NCBI GenBank assembly: GCA_000310025.1
Contig: FN649742.1
Location: forward strand, 1,602,285 to 1,651,900
Source: Ectocarpus siliculosus
Taxonomy: Eukaryota; Sar; Phaeophyceae; Ectocarpales; Ectocarpaceae
Reading direction: 5' to 3'
Length of the DNA: 49,616 nucleotides
Numbering within the stretch: position 1 is the stretch's first letter; every line of letters starts with the position of its first letter. Shown one piece after another: positions 14,661 to 26,100 of the stretch. The notes under the pieces are model-generated. The model was not told the DNA's origin, made no database searches, and was given only the letters and a program-made list of their open reading frames with translations. A program made the position numbers and the translations under genes.

Positions 14661-17600
14661 TCATCGGCCTCTAGCGCGCCAGTCCAACGGGTCCATCGGC
14701 ACGTACTCTCCGGAAAAAGCCTCCTCCGTGGCCCTTTTCTTCTTTCGCTTTCGCCCCCGCAGCATGGCCGAGATCTCCGCTGCCGCCGCGTCGGCCGGCG
14801 CCGAGGCTACGGCCACCTCGCGCATGGCCGTCCCCGTCTTCGCCACCGACTTCTCCACCTCCTCCTTCTCGCCGCCGCCCCCGCCGCCGCCGCTACCGTC
14901 ACGAGACTTTGGTCGGGTTTCTTCTTCTTCTTCTTCTTCTTCTTCTTCCCGCTGTCTCTTTTCCTTGCCCTCCGCTGCCGCCACAGCACCGTTCCTGGAA
15001 TCAGTGCTGTTCTTCTCGAGATCATCCTTTTGCTCGTCTTCTGCTTCGCCGCGGGCCGGCTCGGCGCGCTTCCGCTTCCGCGTGATGATGCTCTCGGACT
15101 TGTTCATGAGCAGCGCCAGGCGGCCCATCATGGTCCTGCGAGATTTTTTTTGCGCCCAACAACAACGCGCGGGTCGCCATGACGTTGTTCGGACAGGCAA
15201 TGTAATGAGACGCGGGAATGCGGCGGCATGGCAGGTGAGGCAGAGCGACAGCGGAAGAGCGCCTTCGTATTGAGCTTGCTGAAACACAAGGAAAGTAAGC
15301 CACCTCGGCGACGCTAGAGCAGTAAAGCTGCCCCCAAATTCTGCGAAAGGTGATCTACAAGTGATGCCACCACCATCAAAAACAACACGTCGGAGGGAAA
15401 AGAGGGCTGAGAAATGGGCAGGCCCCCGCCATCGCTTTTCCTCCAATTCGTTTATCTTTGAGCGAGGGAAAGTCAATCACGACCTCGATGGGGACAGCTG
15501 GCAGTCCACCCTGAGAACGAATGTCATGAAAATTGCGACATGTTTACGGGCACATCGGGTACGGGCAGCAGCGCCACGGCAGAAGCCATACCAATGCGCG
15601 CCTCTTCTATTGAACACGACAGGGTGTCAACTTCGGGAACGACAGACAGTGTGTCAGCAAGAGGGGGGGGGGGGGGGGGGGGGGGGCCCCAAAACCGGGG
15701 GGGCCGAAACCTTTGGACCTTTGCCCCCCCCCCCCCCAAAAGCGGGGGGGGGGCCCCCGGGGTTTCCCCGGGACCGGGGTTTCACTTACCAAAAGGGAAA
15801 GCCCCGGGGGGATTTTGGGGGGCCCCGGGAAGGGGGGCCCCCCCCCCGTCAGGGGGGTTCGGCANNNNNNNNNNNNNNNNNNNNNNNNNNNNNNNNNNNN
15901 NNNNNNNNNNNNNNNNNNNNNNNNNNNNNNNNNNNNNNNNNNNNNNNNNNNNNNNNNNNNNNNNGCCACCACCATCAAAAACAACACGTCGGAGGGAAAA
16001 GAGGGCTGAGAAATGGGCAGGCCCCCGCCATCGCTTTTCCTCCAATTCGTTTATCTTTGAGCGAGGGAAAGTCAATCACGACCTCGATGGGGACAGCTGG
16101 CAGTCCACCCTGAGAACGAATGTCATGAAAATTGCGACATGTTTACGGGCACATCGGGTACGGGCAGCAGCGCCACGGCAGAAGCCATACCAATGCGCGC
16201 CTCTTCTATTGAACACGACAGGGTGTCAACTTCGGGAACGACAGACAGTGTGTCAGCAAGAGGGGGGGGGGGGGGTACTCATAGTCGTGCATGCCGTAGT
16301 CGTTTGACCATTGACCTCGCATCCCTACAAAGCCGGGACGGAGCACGCCGGGTTCTCACCGGACCAGGCTCTCACATCACCAAGCGCGAAGCGCCGTGAG
16401 GTATTTGGCGAGTCGCGTGAAGGGTGAGCTGCATCCTGCTAAGGGTGTTCGGCATCTTGTGCTTACTTCCTTGCGTACGGATGACAGCTACGTATGACTT
16501 AATTTATTTTCTGGTGCTTTCACTTCCAGAGACAGTTGTAAGCACTGTGTAACTGCCTCGAGGGTGCTTGGCCATTTTAACACAACGTGGTGCGATCATC
16601 CCCCGTTGCGCGGAGTGAGGTTTCTCGACCCCGCACAACATGATCTACTCGACCACCATTATGGTTACCGCCAAAAAAAAATAACCGAGGTAAAAAAAAA
16701 AAACGGTAACCTGGTTGCCGAGTTCACGAAGTGAATTGGCTTGTTTTACAACGTCGTTGCCAAGCGACGAAAACCCAATCCCGATGGCAAACACCGAGTG
16801 GGGGGTTTGTTTTACAACGTCGTTGCCAAGCGACGAAAACCCAAACCCCGATGGCAAACACCGGGGGGGGCGGCTTGTTTTACAACGTCGTTGCCAAGCG
16901 ACGAAAACCCAACCCCGATGGCAAACACCGGGGGGGGGGAGGGGAGGGGAGAAATTGATGCACGTACGATTACATCCCGGTCTATTAAACAGCTCAGGCT
17001 GCGCTGTACAAAGGAGAGCGGAAAAGGGGGACGGGCACTCACGCTTGCTCTAGTTCCTCGTACTGCTCCTTGTCTTCCTCCACCGCTTCTTCCTGCTGCT
17101 CCTCCTCCTGCGGAAACAACACGCGAAACGATGCAGCCAGCCCCGGGGACAAGCAGAGCAAAACGTCGGGTAAGCACGTAAGAACTCAGACACTTTATTG
17201 CTACTTCCAAGTATGTAGACAAGAGAAGAAATAAAACCTCGTCATGGAAAAGCCGTATTTAGACCCGCACAAAAAAACAATGCTTTCTAAGAAGAAAACA
17301 TATCCCGCGAAAACCCCGCAGAATACCACCCTCACCTTCTCGGTCTTCTTGACTTCTTCCGCGAATGACATGAACTCCTTCCACTCATTCCTGAGGAGGA
17401 AAAGACAAAAGACAGACATGTCGCACGGCCGCGACAAACAAGAGGCACACGTCAGTGGGACACGAAGAGGTACACATGAGTGAGACAGGCACAGGTGCAC
17501 ACGAGTGGGACAACATGAGGTACACACGAGTGTCACGACGAGAGGTACTCATGAGCGGGGGACAAGAGGTGCTGGGATGATAGGGCACGAATATGCCGGG

Positions 17601-20465
17601 AAGAAAACCACGCCCTGCTTCGGAAGGCTCGCTTAGCTGCAAGCCGTTCACAGCCCGGAACGATGCCGGCGCATCATTGTTGTACGAACGTTGCAACTAA
17701 CGCCCCCCTTAACATCCTTGGGGAAGTGTGAATGTGATGGGAATTCAAAGGATACTCTCCAGGAACAGACGAGGAAAACGGATGGGCAGGACGCGATTCA
17801 ATGAGGGAAACTAGATAAGTGCAAGTGAGAAAACGACCGTTAAAACTGCAGAACGAGAACAAGGGCCGCCAAAAAACGCTAAAAGAACGAGGAAGAGAAT
17901 AGCGAAATTTGCTGACGTAAATACACGCCAGAAGCAATAATCCGGAACCAGCAAAATACTCACTGCTCCTCCTCTTTCTTCTCGGCCTTGAGGTCAACGC
18001 CTCGGGATTTCGCGTCCATCTCGGGGTCGTCGAAGAACCCTTCCGGCAGAGCAGATCCGTTTGGCGCCGCCGCCGCCGCCGCCTCAGCCCCGCCGTCCGC
18101 GGCCTTCTTGCCCCCGTCCGCCGCTGCCCCGCCTGTTGCCCCATCCGCCGCTACTACCGTTAGACCCGCCGCGCGCATCGCCGCCAGCTTCTCCGCCTCC
18201 CGGAGAGCAGCGGCCTCGGCAACGGCAGCGGCTTCGGCGGCAAGCTCGGCCGCCCGTTCCGCCCCGAACCGCCCCGCCGGCGGGGCCTGGGGCGGCGGGG
18301 GGGCCGGTGCCACCACCCCGAAAGCCTCCTCGGTGTCGGCGACGGTCTTGGAGGAATCGGCTGCCAAGTCTTCGTCGAAGAAGCCCGCTGGCAAGCCCTC
18401 GGGTGCAGCGGCGGCGGCGGCGGCGGCGGGGGTTGAGACAGGGGCGGCATCCGTTCCCGGATGCCTGTCACTACCGCCGCCTGCATTGTTGTTGTCGTTG
18501 TCGTCTTCGTCGCTGCTGCTGCTGTCCGCTGCTCCGATACCTAAAAGGCCTGGGGTGATGTAACAAAAGTCAAAAAGTCCCAACACGCGTTGGCGAGGTC
18601 AGAACCAGCAACGCCATGGATGCGCTCTATTCGCCGTGGGGGCTGGTGCTTCTTGGCAAGGAACGGAAGGGTTTATCGGTGAAACAGGGAGTGTGCGCGC
18701 GCTGTGTTGCCCAGCGATGCAGCGAACAAGTCAAAGGTTAACCCCCGCTTTGTCGCCGTGGGAGGGCATGCGAAGCTCGGGTTTACCCACAACGCATACG
18801 GTGGACATGCATAACATCATCGCCTTGTAGGCAAGTTCTCTACGGCCTCTGAGAGAATGTCGTATGGCATGAACACTCTTGCCCCTTGCAATGTAAGTGT
18901 ACGTATGTCACAAAAACCCGCCCGTACGGTGGGGCGGGGCGTTTCGTACCGTAGGAGGCGGGTACACGGTTGTGGCCAAAGTCCTACTCTGTGCAACCTT
19001 ACAGACGCTCGAGCTTCGTTCCATGAAACTACGGAGTTTATAGCTTGCCACCACGACACAAGAATTCCTCACTCTAGCAAACGAATCCATGGATACAAAT
19101 GTTGACGGTTGATTCTCCATACAATATATCCACGGCGGAATGCGTTACCAAGACACACACTATGGCGTCCACCAATACACAATCATTCATCAAGCACAAA
19201 ACTCAACAACAGAGTATCGACGAACGTATGGTACACCAACTTCGTCTGCAGCGAACGGATCAACCCCTCAGTGAATCGCGACAGCAACAACGCCGCTAGA
19301 ACTCTTAGCCACAACAGTTTTTCTCGAAGACTGCTTCCAATAACAAGGTTCGCGCACTTTTCACTACTCGGCGTGACCTTCTTCGTCGATAAAGATCCTT
19401 CCGTAGGAATGTAGCTGCATGTTTCCGCAATCGGAATCATGGGCCAGGAGAAACGCTTGCATTAGAGCGGTATTTTCTCCAAGCAAACACACACACCCTC
19501 GGAGTGGCAAAGAAGAACCACATCTGTGCGTTTCAAGCGTGCGAACAGTAGAAAGAAGTGGCTGTGGCATCATAATGTCTCAAACTCCGGGGGGAGTACA
19601 GATACTATGATGATAAAAGCCACAACCTCATACTGTTCGTACGCTGGAAACGCACAAATGTATTTCTTCGTTGCCACTTTTAGGGTGTGTGCGTTTGCTA
19701 GGAAAAAAGACCATTCCAATTTCAAGTGTTTCTCCTGGCCATGATTCTGACTGCGGAAATAAGAAATAAGCAGCCAAAAATATTGACGAAAAAGGTCGCG
19801 CCGAGCAGCAAAAAAGTGCGCGCACCTTCTTAGTGGAAGTAGTCTTGTCGCTTCGACACGCACGAACTTCTGCTGAATGGGTGGTGAAACTCACCTGTCA
19901 GTCCACCCCCCTCCGCTTGGACCTGTCCTGGTGGCGCTGGCTGGATGCTGGGGCGCCCGGCTCCAGACGCTGCGATCATCACCGGCACCTGTCGATAGGA
20001 ATTTCATCGATGACGAGTCCCGCGGCATATGCCATGTTGACGCGTGGCAAGCGAGACGGAGGTGCAAAAGGGAGGAGCGGTTTCGCCGGTGAACGGACAC
20101 ATGCACCTATAAGCGAGTGCTACCGGTGGGAGGATACGCGAAAACAAGGCAGATGTTGATGGAGTTTAAAGACTGCGTAGCCGCTTTCGCCACAGCTATC
20201 TGCCTTTGTGTGCCACGGCCATGCCTCTTAGTAGGAGAAGATATTTATATGAGAAGGTCGCCCGTGTGGTGTTAACATGTACAAAGAGAGGTGACAAAAC
20301 AAAAATAGCACACAACGACGCAACTCCTCACTCAAGAGGACACGGGTGCTTTGTAAGTCGCAAGTCCAGACACAGCCTGTACGGTTAGGATGTGACGGTT
20401 TTGCTACAACACACTGGGAACGCGTGTCCTCTCTCTGTTTCTGTCTGTTTGTCTGTTTGTCTGTC

Positions 20466-20509
<44 letters not shown>

Positions 20510-22031
20510 AAGCTCGATGGAGCTATGTCACATTTTCCTGCCACCAGATGGGTCGAACACACAGACGAACCTGCAAGAGGCTGCCGTCTCCACGCACAGC
20601 TGATAAGGCGCTGTTCTGCACAAATCGACGAGATGTGGTGTGGGATGTGCATGTGCACCCTCACCTTGACGGTCGGCTTCCGTCCCGTAGCTAGCGACCC
20701 CGAGCTCTTGTCACTCGGGCGCTGTGGCTGTTGCTGCTGCTTCTTCTGCTGTGCACCCGCGTTAGCCTTGCTGGCAGCGGCGATGGCTTTCTTGGCCCTA
20801 TACAAAGCCAACAGCTGGGGGGAGGCAGTGACGATGCGAGCAAGACGACAACGGCAGGCCTCAGCACACGTGTTGAGGTGAATCGATCCAATCAAAAGCC
20901 TACGAGGAGAACAAGGTGGTGTGCATGTGTGCATAGACACGGGCACACGGAAGCAGAGAAGATACCCGCTTCAGGTTCTGTCCCCGAACACAATGGTACC
21001 CCGTGGCGTTATCTTTGGCAGCGGAAAAACCGTGGCTTTGTCGTAGGATCTTAGGCACCGGAAAAGCCAAATAGGTACGGGGCATCAGCCTGATAGCAGA
21101 TCCGGAGCTTTGGCTTCTTTTGCTGGTACTGGACCTCTTGCTCCGCAACGTTTTTGGATTACCGGCAACATCCCATAGTTTGAAACAACGCTTGAGCCAA
21201 TACATCTAGCCGTAAGCATGGCCATCAACAGCAGTCTCAAGAGGTAGCAAACTTTTTGAGTTGTCGATACTGAAGGTTTGCTACCGGCGGTGGTTGAGTG
21301 GGTGGTGGTGAATCTGCTTTTTCCTTTGATTTACGCCTGCAGCATGTACGAAAGAGACGACGGCGGCCTATAGTTGTGCTGTAAATCTGCACGGGTGCGT
21401 AACGTCGCGTAAGCACAGTCTAGGGTGTGTTGGTCCGGAGAAGACAGTGAGGGTTGCGCTCCAAGACGGGACGAAAGAGCTGCTGCATTTGAACTACAGC
21501 TGTAGCCACCTGCTCGACGCGTCACCTCCTGAGACCGTCTCACCTACAACACATAGGTGTCAAGGCAAAGCATGTTCCGCAGGTATCACTGCTTTCTCCG
21601 TGTAAGCACTTGATCAGGCTCCATCAAGTCCAGTATCCAGCAGGTGTCCCTCAACCCTCATTAGTATTATAAACCCGAGGGGTCATGATATATATCGAGC
21701 GGGCAATCTCTCCTAATGATGTGCAAAAGCGGTTCCGTTGAATTTCTCCCTGGATAATTGCAATCTGGACAAAAGGCGCAGAATTACGTCATTTAGGTCG
21801 GCACAGCATGTTCTCTGTCTGGTAATAAAACTCGGCGGTGTCTCTACCCCCCCTTACCTCTTCCTTGCTTTTCCCTCCATATTTCCCTCCCGCTGATGAT
21901 GCTGCCCCAGATCGACCGGATACTGTTGATCCCCCCGCCGACACTGAATTTGTTCCATTATTCTCCCCTTTCCTGCTCTTCGCTTGCTTGAAAAGGGCGC
22001 GGGCGTCAGGCTTCTTCTGACGGCTCGACAT
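14661..22031 (-). CDS. ZNF830: ZNF830/CCDC16-like splicing-associated protein
   Basis: Seven exons in transcript order: 22031-21858, 20814-20665, 19988-19895, 18549-17964, 17390-17336, 17107-17043, 15135-14661; phases agree throughout and give 532 aa. The family signature LPEGFFDDPEMDAKSRGVDL lies at residues 307-326, followed by the acidic NEWKEF coiled-coil segment, an MGRLALLMNKSES segment and a C-terminus ending DPLDWRARGR, matching the ZNF830 tail pattern. An imperfect second copy of the motif, LPAGFFDE, is at 192-199. The N-terminus (MSSRQKKPDARALFKQAKSR) is plausible for the family. Human ZNF830 is in the XAB2/Aquarius spliceosomal complex; a nuclear splicing role here is inferred. Oddly, I could not find the family's N-terminal C2H2 zinc finger. 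The Ala-rich centre and Gly-, Glu- and Lys-rich tail are low complexity. Intron 6 contains an assembly gap and duplication. Confidence 0.85.
15366..16275. repeat. Artefactual direct duplication flanking a gap
   Basis: A block starting gccaccaccatcaaaaacaa at 15366 recurs at 15965 (offset 599) and is identical for about 300 bp up to a poly-G run. The first copy ends in homopolymer noise and 100 N; the second continues normally into tactcatagtcgtgc. This is the picture of two unmerged contig ends, not a true duplication. It lies inside the last intron of the ZNF830-like gene. Confidence 0.85.
15661..15964. other. Low-quality sequence plus 100-N gap
   Basis: Bases 15661-15864 consist of long G and C runs with short A/T fragments, typical of base calling after polymerase slippage on poly-G. 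15865-15964 are N. All frames through here stay open, so reading frames crossing it are spurious. Confidence 0.9.
16741..16940 (+). repeat. Three tandem ~66-bp units ending in G runs
   Basis: Units start at 16741, 16807 and 16875. Each carries ttgttttacaacgtcgttgc, then caagcgacgaaaaccc, gatggcaaacaccg and a run of G. Each contains a short inverted CGTCG/CGACG pair. The array lies in the last intron of the ZNF830-like gene. Confidence 0.9.
17435..17570 (+). repeat. Degenerate ~30-bp minisatellite
   Basis: Imperfect tandem units of the form gaggtacacatgagtgRgaca. They lie in intron 4 (17391-17963) of the ZNF830-like gene. Confidence 0.7.
19327..19846. repeat. Large imperfect inverted repeat (foldback element)
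   Basis: The left arm 19327-19550 matches the reverse complement of the right arm 19631-19846 over about 220 bp with an 80-bp spacer. Shared blocks include gcgcactttt, gaatcatgg, ccaggagaaac, cacacaccct, tgtgcgttt and the end gcgaacagta/gcgtacgaacagta. I estimate 75-80 percent identity by eye. It lies in intron 3 of the ZNF830-like gene. Either a MITE-like foldback element or a hairpin-forming small-RNA source would look like this; no transposase is present. Confidence 0.85.
20437..20509 (+). repeat. CTGT tetranucleotide microsatellite
   Basis: Tandem CTGT with CTCT interruptions, in intron 2 of the ZNF830-like gene. Confidence 0.9.
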
Positions 22032-23156
22032 GTCAGGGATGTGGAGGGGTGCCCTATCCGCAGACCTGCTGTCAAAAGTGGCAGAGAACCGAATGCGCTT
22101 GCTAGTACAGTACTTGTAGGTACCAGACATGCATAGCAGCAGGGTCAGGCAAGAGCCAACGGGGGAGGGGGGCGATACTGCTCTCAGATCATGCGGTGCC
22201 CCCTGTAGGAAGGAGACCAGCTCGTACACCCAAACACACACCAGAAACATACACATGAAAACATCGGTATGCCGCTGCCGTCTGACAGTCAGCGGCGTAG
22301 AAGACGGTTGCGGAGCTGGAGGGGATCCGTGTCAGGGTCTGGAATTTTGATTGGGTTGCAGCTATTGGCGCGCGGTGCTGATGGATTCAACCCACCGCTA
22401 CTGGAACCCTCAGCAGCAGGGCTTGGCGTGGGGCTACTATCCCTTGCCGAGCAGCGACGGTTGCCGAGCACGAGTACGACGCGCTGGCAGAGGTGAGAAG
22501 ACAGCAGCAGCGGGAACTCTAGACGTGGGGGGTTCTTCGGCGCATCCGGTGCACTGTTTCTCTCCCATACGTAGTTGGCGCAACGGCAGGAACCTTGCCA
22601 TCAACGGGTGTCCATCATGTGTCGGCTGTCCGGTCACTCAGCACGTGTCCTACGCTCGTGCTGTGTGCTGTGTACCCGTCCGCATAGCGGTGGCATGCTG
22701 CTCATGACTGACAGCGGCTGTTGGCGTATCGTATCGTAGCCTGTCGTCGATCGAAACTTGCACGGTTGATGTGCACGGTGGAATTGGCCATCGGTAAGGG
22801 AGACAGGGACCATACCATTCGTCGTGCGGTATGATGAGCAAGTATATAATAGTCGAAATCGAGAGCTCAAAACGGTCGGTTCACACGTGCGGACCGCGCG
22901 TGGTGTACCTACTTGTACGCAGCAGTACCGAGATGCTCGTATATGGTAGGTAAAACGAGCAGCAGTCACACACTGATCCTCTAATCACATTCCACACATG
23001 GCAGCCGTGCAGTCTTCGCTACAAGTACTAGTCTACAACCAACGTGCATCCTGGACGAGTATGTGTGAGTTACAGCCGAGGCGATTCACCCGCCGAACCG
23101 GTGATGCTCTCGTTACGAAGTAACACGGCCAAGTGGTAGACATTTTTCCTAAATAG
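22032..23156. promoter_or_regulatory. 5' region between divergent genes
   Basis: It separates the ZNF830-like start (22031, minus) from the first well-supported exon of the NYN gene (23157, plus). It should contain both promoters and the upstream part of the NYN gene. No defined motif is claimed. Confidence 0.4.
22414..22492 (+). CDS. Probable upstream exon of the NYN gene
   Basis: A frame reading RAATVAEHEYDALAE ends in phase 0 at a good donor (GCAGAG|gtgaga). The next exon at 23157 is immediately preceded by an acceptor-like tttttcctaaatag, so the two join in frame. The acceptor region is cagcagcag, giving possible starts at 22414, 22417 and 22420, all needing a phase-2 exon further upstream that I could not identify. 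Confidence 0.42.
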
Positions 23157-26100
23157 ATGCGCGTTCCTCATTTCTCGAATGGCTCCCCCGGCCCGGACCC
23201 CAAAGTCGCAAGCCCTCTCCCGCCCGCTGTGGCCTCCGTTCCGTTCCCGCCCCGCAGGACCGCCCCCGACAACAGACTGTACTCGGAGGACTCCTCCACA
23301 CACAACCCTGCTGGCAGTAGAGGATGCCACGGCTCAAAACGAGGGGCGAGAAGAGGAAGCCGGCTCGCCGCCGCCGATGACGACAACGGCGGTCCGGAGT
23401 ACCAGCGGCGTAACGGCTACGATATGGAGGAGAGGTTGGAGGGAAGAGCCTGGGTTGTCGAGGGCGGCGGTACGGCGGGGGGAGGAGGTGGGGACGTCGG
23501 CGTTAGTACCGTTGGGGGCGGGGGGGGTGCAGTATCAAACGCCGTCCCCACGGAGGAGAGCATGGACGCGGCGGCCAAGCTGTCGGTGCCCCTCAAGGTC
23601 ATGGTGTTCATCGACGGCACGTGGCTCTACTACAGCTTCTTTGGAAGGTTTGTGACATGGTACTGGACGGGCGCTGCGGCGGAGGCAACTTTGGGTGTTC
23701 GTCGGCGCCGGGGGCGAGAGTGGCTCTCGCGATGCGCAGCTAGCCTTCTTGGCGAGATTGAACGGGCGGAAATAAACAATATTTCTACTCACAGAAAACT
23801 GTTGTCTTTGATTGAATATACGTTTGAGAAGGCTAGGTCCTTTGTGCCCCTCTGGGAACACTCCTCAGCTCCCGTACCCAGTCTTTCCTACGAAAACATC
23901 GCTCTTGCACCACAACTACCCCCACCCAGAAATGTCTATAGAGCTTTTTCCGCACCCGAAGGGCGAACTTTTCACCCCAGAGAGGTTCCAACCCCCAACC
24001 TAGAGAGTCACAAGGTTACGAGGTTACCAGCTGAACCACCGGGGCGACCTGGTGTTCGATGCAGCCAATGGAGCCTGTGTGCGTACCAACCAGTGCCAAC
24101 GAGGCCGAGTTGGGTGCGGACCCATACCGCACTCTCGACCCTCAAAACGGGAAGGTCTCTCCGAAACGTCACTTTTCCCCGGCGTACAGCCTCCTGCGTT
24201 AGCCTCCCTCGTCCCGTTGGGAGTCAAACCTCTCTTTACCCTTGGTTCGTTGGTCCTTCGATGCACGTATGTGTGTTTTTTTTGGGGGGGGCGTTTTCAG
24301 GGGGGAGCGGTGTCACGTGTCTGCGAAGCTTGGGCCCGGCTGGGTGTACGAGTACAACGTGAAGTGGGAGATGCTACCCGTGATCATCAGCCGCGCCGTA
24401 CACGCGCAGCTCGCCCGGTACGGCCAGTCTTCAAGACTCGTGGAGGTGAGGGAGTCGCTGCGAGAGGCAATGGGTTCCCCGAGTGGAGAAGAGACACGCC
24501 CGCGGCGGCGGCGGGGGGGGGGGGCGCTACCCCCGTTTTTCATGCCTTAACTGTTAGGCCATGGACCGCGCGTCCCCCAAAGGACGGAATATTGTTCCCC
24601 CAGGACCGGGGGCCAATCCTTCCTTCCATCTTTCCCATAAAGTATGTGTAACTTTCCCCCCTTTCAGCCCCCTTTTGGTACTCCAATATGCCCGGGTTGG
24701 GGGGGGGGTAAAGGCAGGAGGCGCTTTACCCACAGATGCAAAGAAAGCGAGGGGTGGAGGGCGACAAGGACTGACAATACTTACACGTCGCCGACCCGAC
24801 TGAATTTCATTACGCAATCATGCCGTTGCCAAGCAGGACCTCCCCTTGCCCATGCTCCCATCGCCGTGCCCCCGCCTCCTGCGGTATGTGCTTGCGTCGA
24901 CACACCAGCGAACGCATGAACGGCGGACTCACACCACGGCTCGTCTCGTGCTCGTCTTTGCCAATGGGCCGGTGTTGGTTCGGTCTCGTTTTTCACAGGT
25001 GGTTCGCACGGTGGTTTTTTCGAGCGCCCGTAAGGATACGGACAAGGACAGCACGAGGATGCGGATGTTCAACGCCATGCGGGAGAAGAACTTCGAGGTG
25101 CACATGTGAGTGCGGCGCGGTGCAGTGCATCGCGCACAAGAGTTCCTGAGAGCACGCGGGAATCGTTGTAGCTCTCCCCCTGTTTCGGTGCCCGTGGTGA
25201 GATCCGTCCAAGGGGTAACGGATTGCTGTGGTTCCTCCGCGTTGCAACAGGCAGTCAGTGGCCTCGCCGTCTGTTGAGTAGAGTTAGTGTCGGGGTAACC
25301 CTGGTCACTGCTGTCTCTGTCATGATTCTTGTCCCGCGCTCGTCAAACCGAATTTTTAGGGCCACGACCGTAGGGGTCCAGGAGAAGTGCATCGACATCG
25401 CTCTGGCGGTGGAAATGATGCACTACGCGACTATACCGGACACCTACGACGTGGGCGGTGAGAGAGATTTTGTTTTTTTCTTGGAAAAATCTTCCCGAGG
25501 GCAAACGCACCTGGCGCCCACCTCCGCAAAACGCATTATTCCCTGAAGTGCCGCGACGGAAGGTGCTGTTGGTTGATTTCCCCTCCCGGTTTTGTTACAG
25601 CCCGGTTATCTCAGGCCCCCACGTACCCCCCCTCCTATCCAAGATTTTGGTTTTTACCATGCACTCCCTGCGGCCGGTCTTCTGTTGCCCCCCGCCCCCC
25701 GCTTCTAATTATGATGACGGGGTGATAGTGTTGGTGACTGGGGACAAGGACTTCATGCCGGCGATGGCGCGCACGCGCCAGAAGGGGCGGAGGGTCTGCC
25801 TGTGCAGCATGCGCAACTCGTGCAACCAAGCCCTCCTCCGAGACGATGCGCACGTCACGGACTTCGAGCCCATTTGGATCAACGAGTACCTCGACGACCT
25901 CATGGAGTACGTCCCGCCTGTGTGAGTGCGGTATTGTTTTGTTTTATTACCGGCAAGTGGGTATTTGCCAGGTTTTGTGAAGTGTCGTTTTTTGCGCACC
26001 GTTTGGGCTCTTGCAATTATGTTCCTGTTCGCGCTGCAGAGACCGTCCGATCGGTGCACACACTTTTCTGGCTCGCTGGCGTGGCTTGCAAACCCCTCGC

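Noticed and set aside
14728-15273. Plus-strand Ser/Pro-rich open frame.
   Set aside because: It is the antisense shadow of the last exon of the ZNF830-like gene, which has a recognised C-terminus and correct splice phase.
15361-16307. Long open frames with Gly/Pro-rich and X residues.
   Set aside because: They run through homopolymer noise and 100 N; stops are absent only because the sequence is G/C runs.
16744-16758. gttttacaacgtcgt matches the start of E. coli lacZ alpha, suggesting vector contamination.
   Set aside because: The match is about 15 bases, diverges directly on both sides, and recurs in all three copies of a local tandem repeat. It is coincidence, not vector.
25458-25728. Reading straight through into the NYN exon from the intron (frame open upstream of 25729).
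   Set aside because: Splicing 25457 to 25729 restores the tight NYN motif YDVGVLVTGDKDF in phase; the read-through would insert about 90 intron-like residues.
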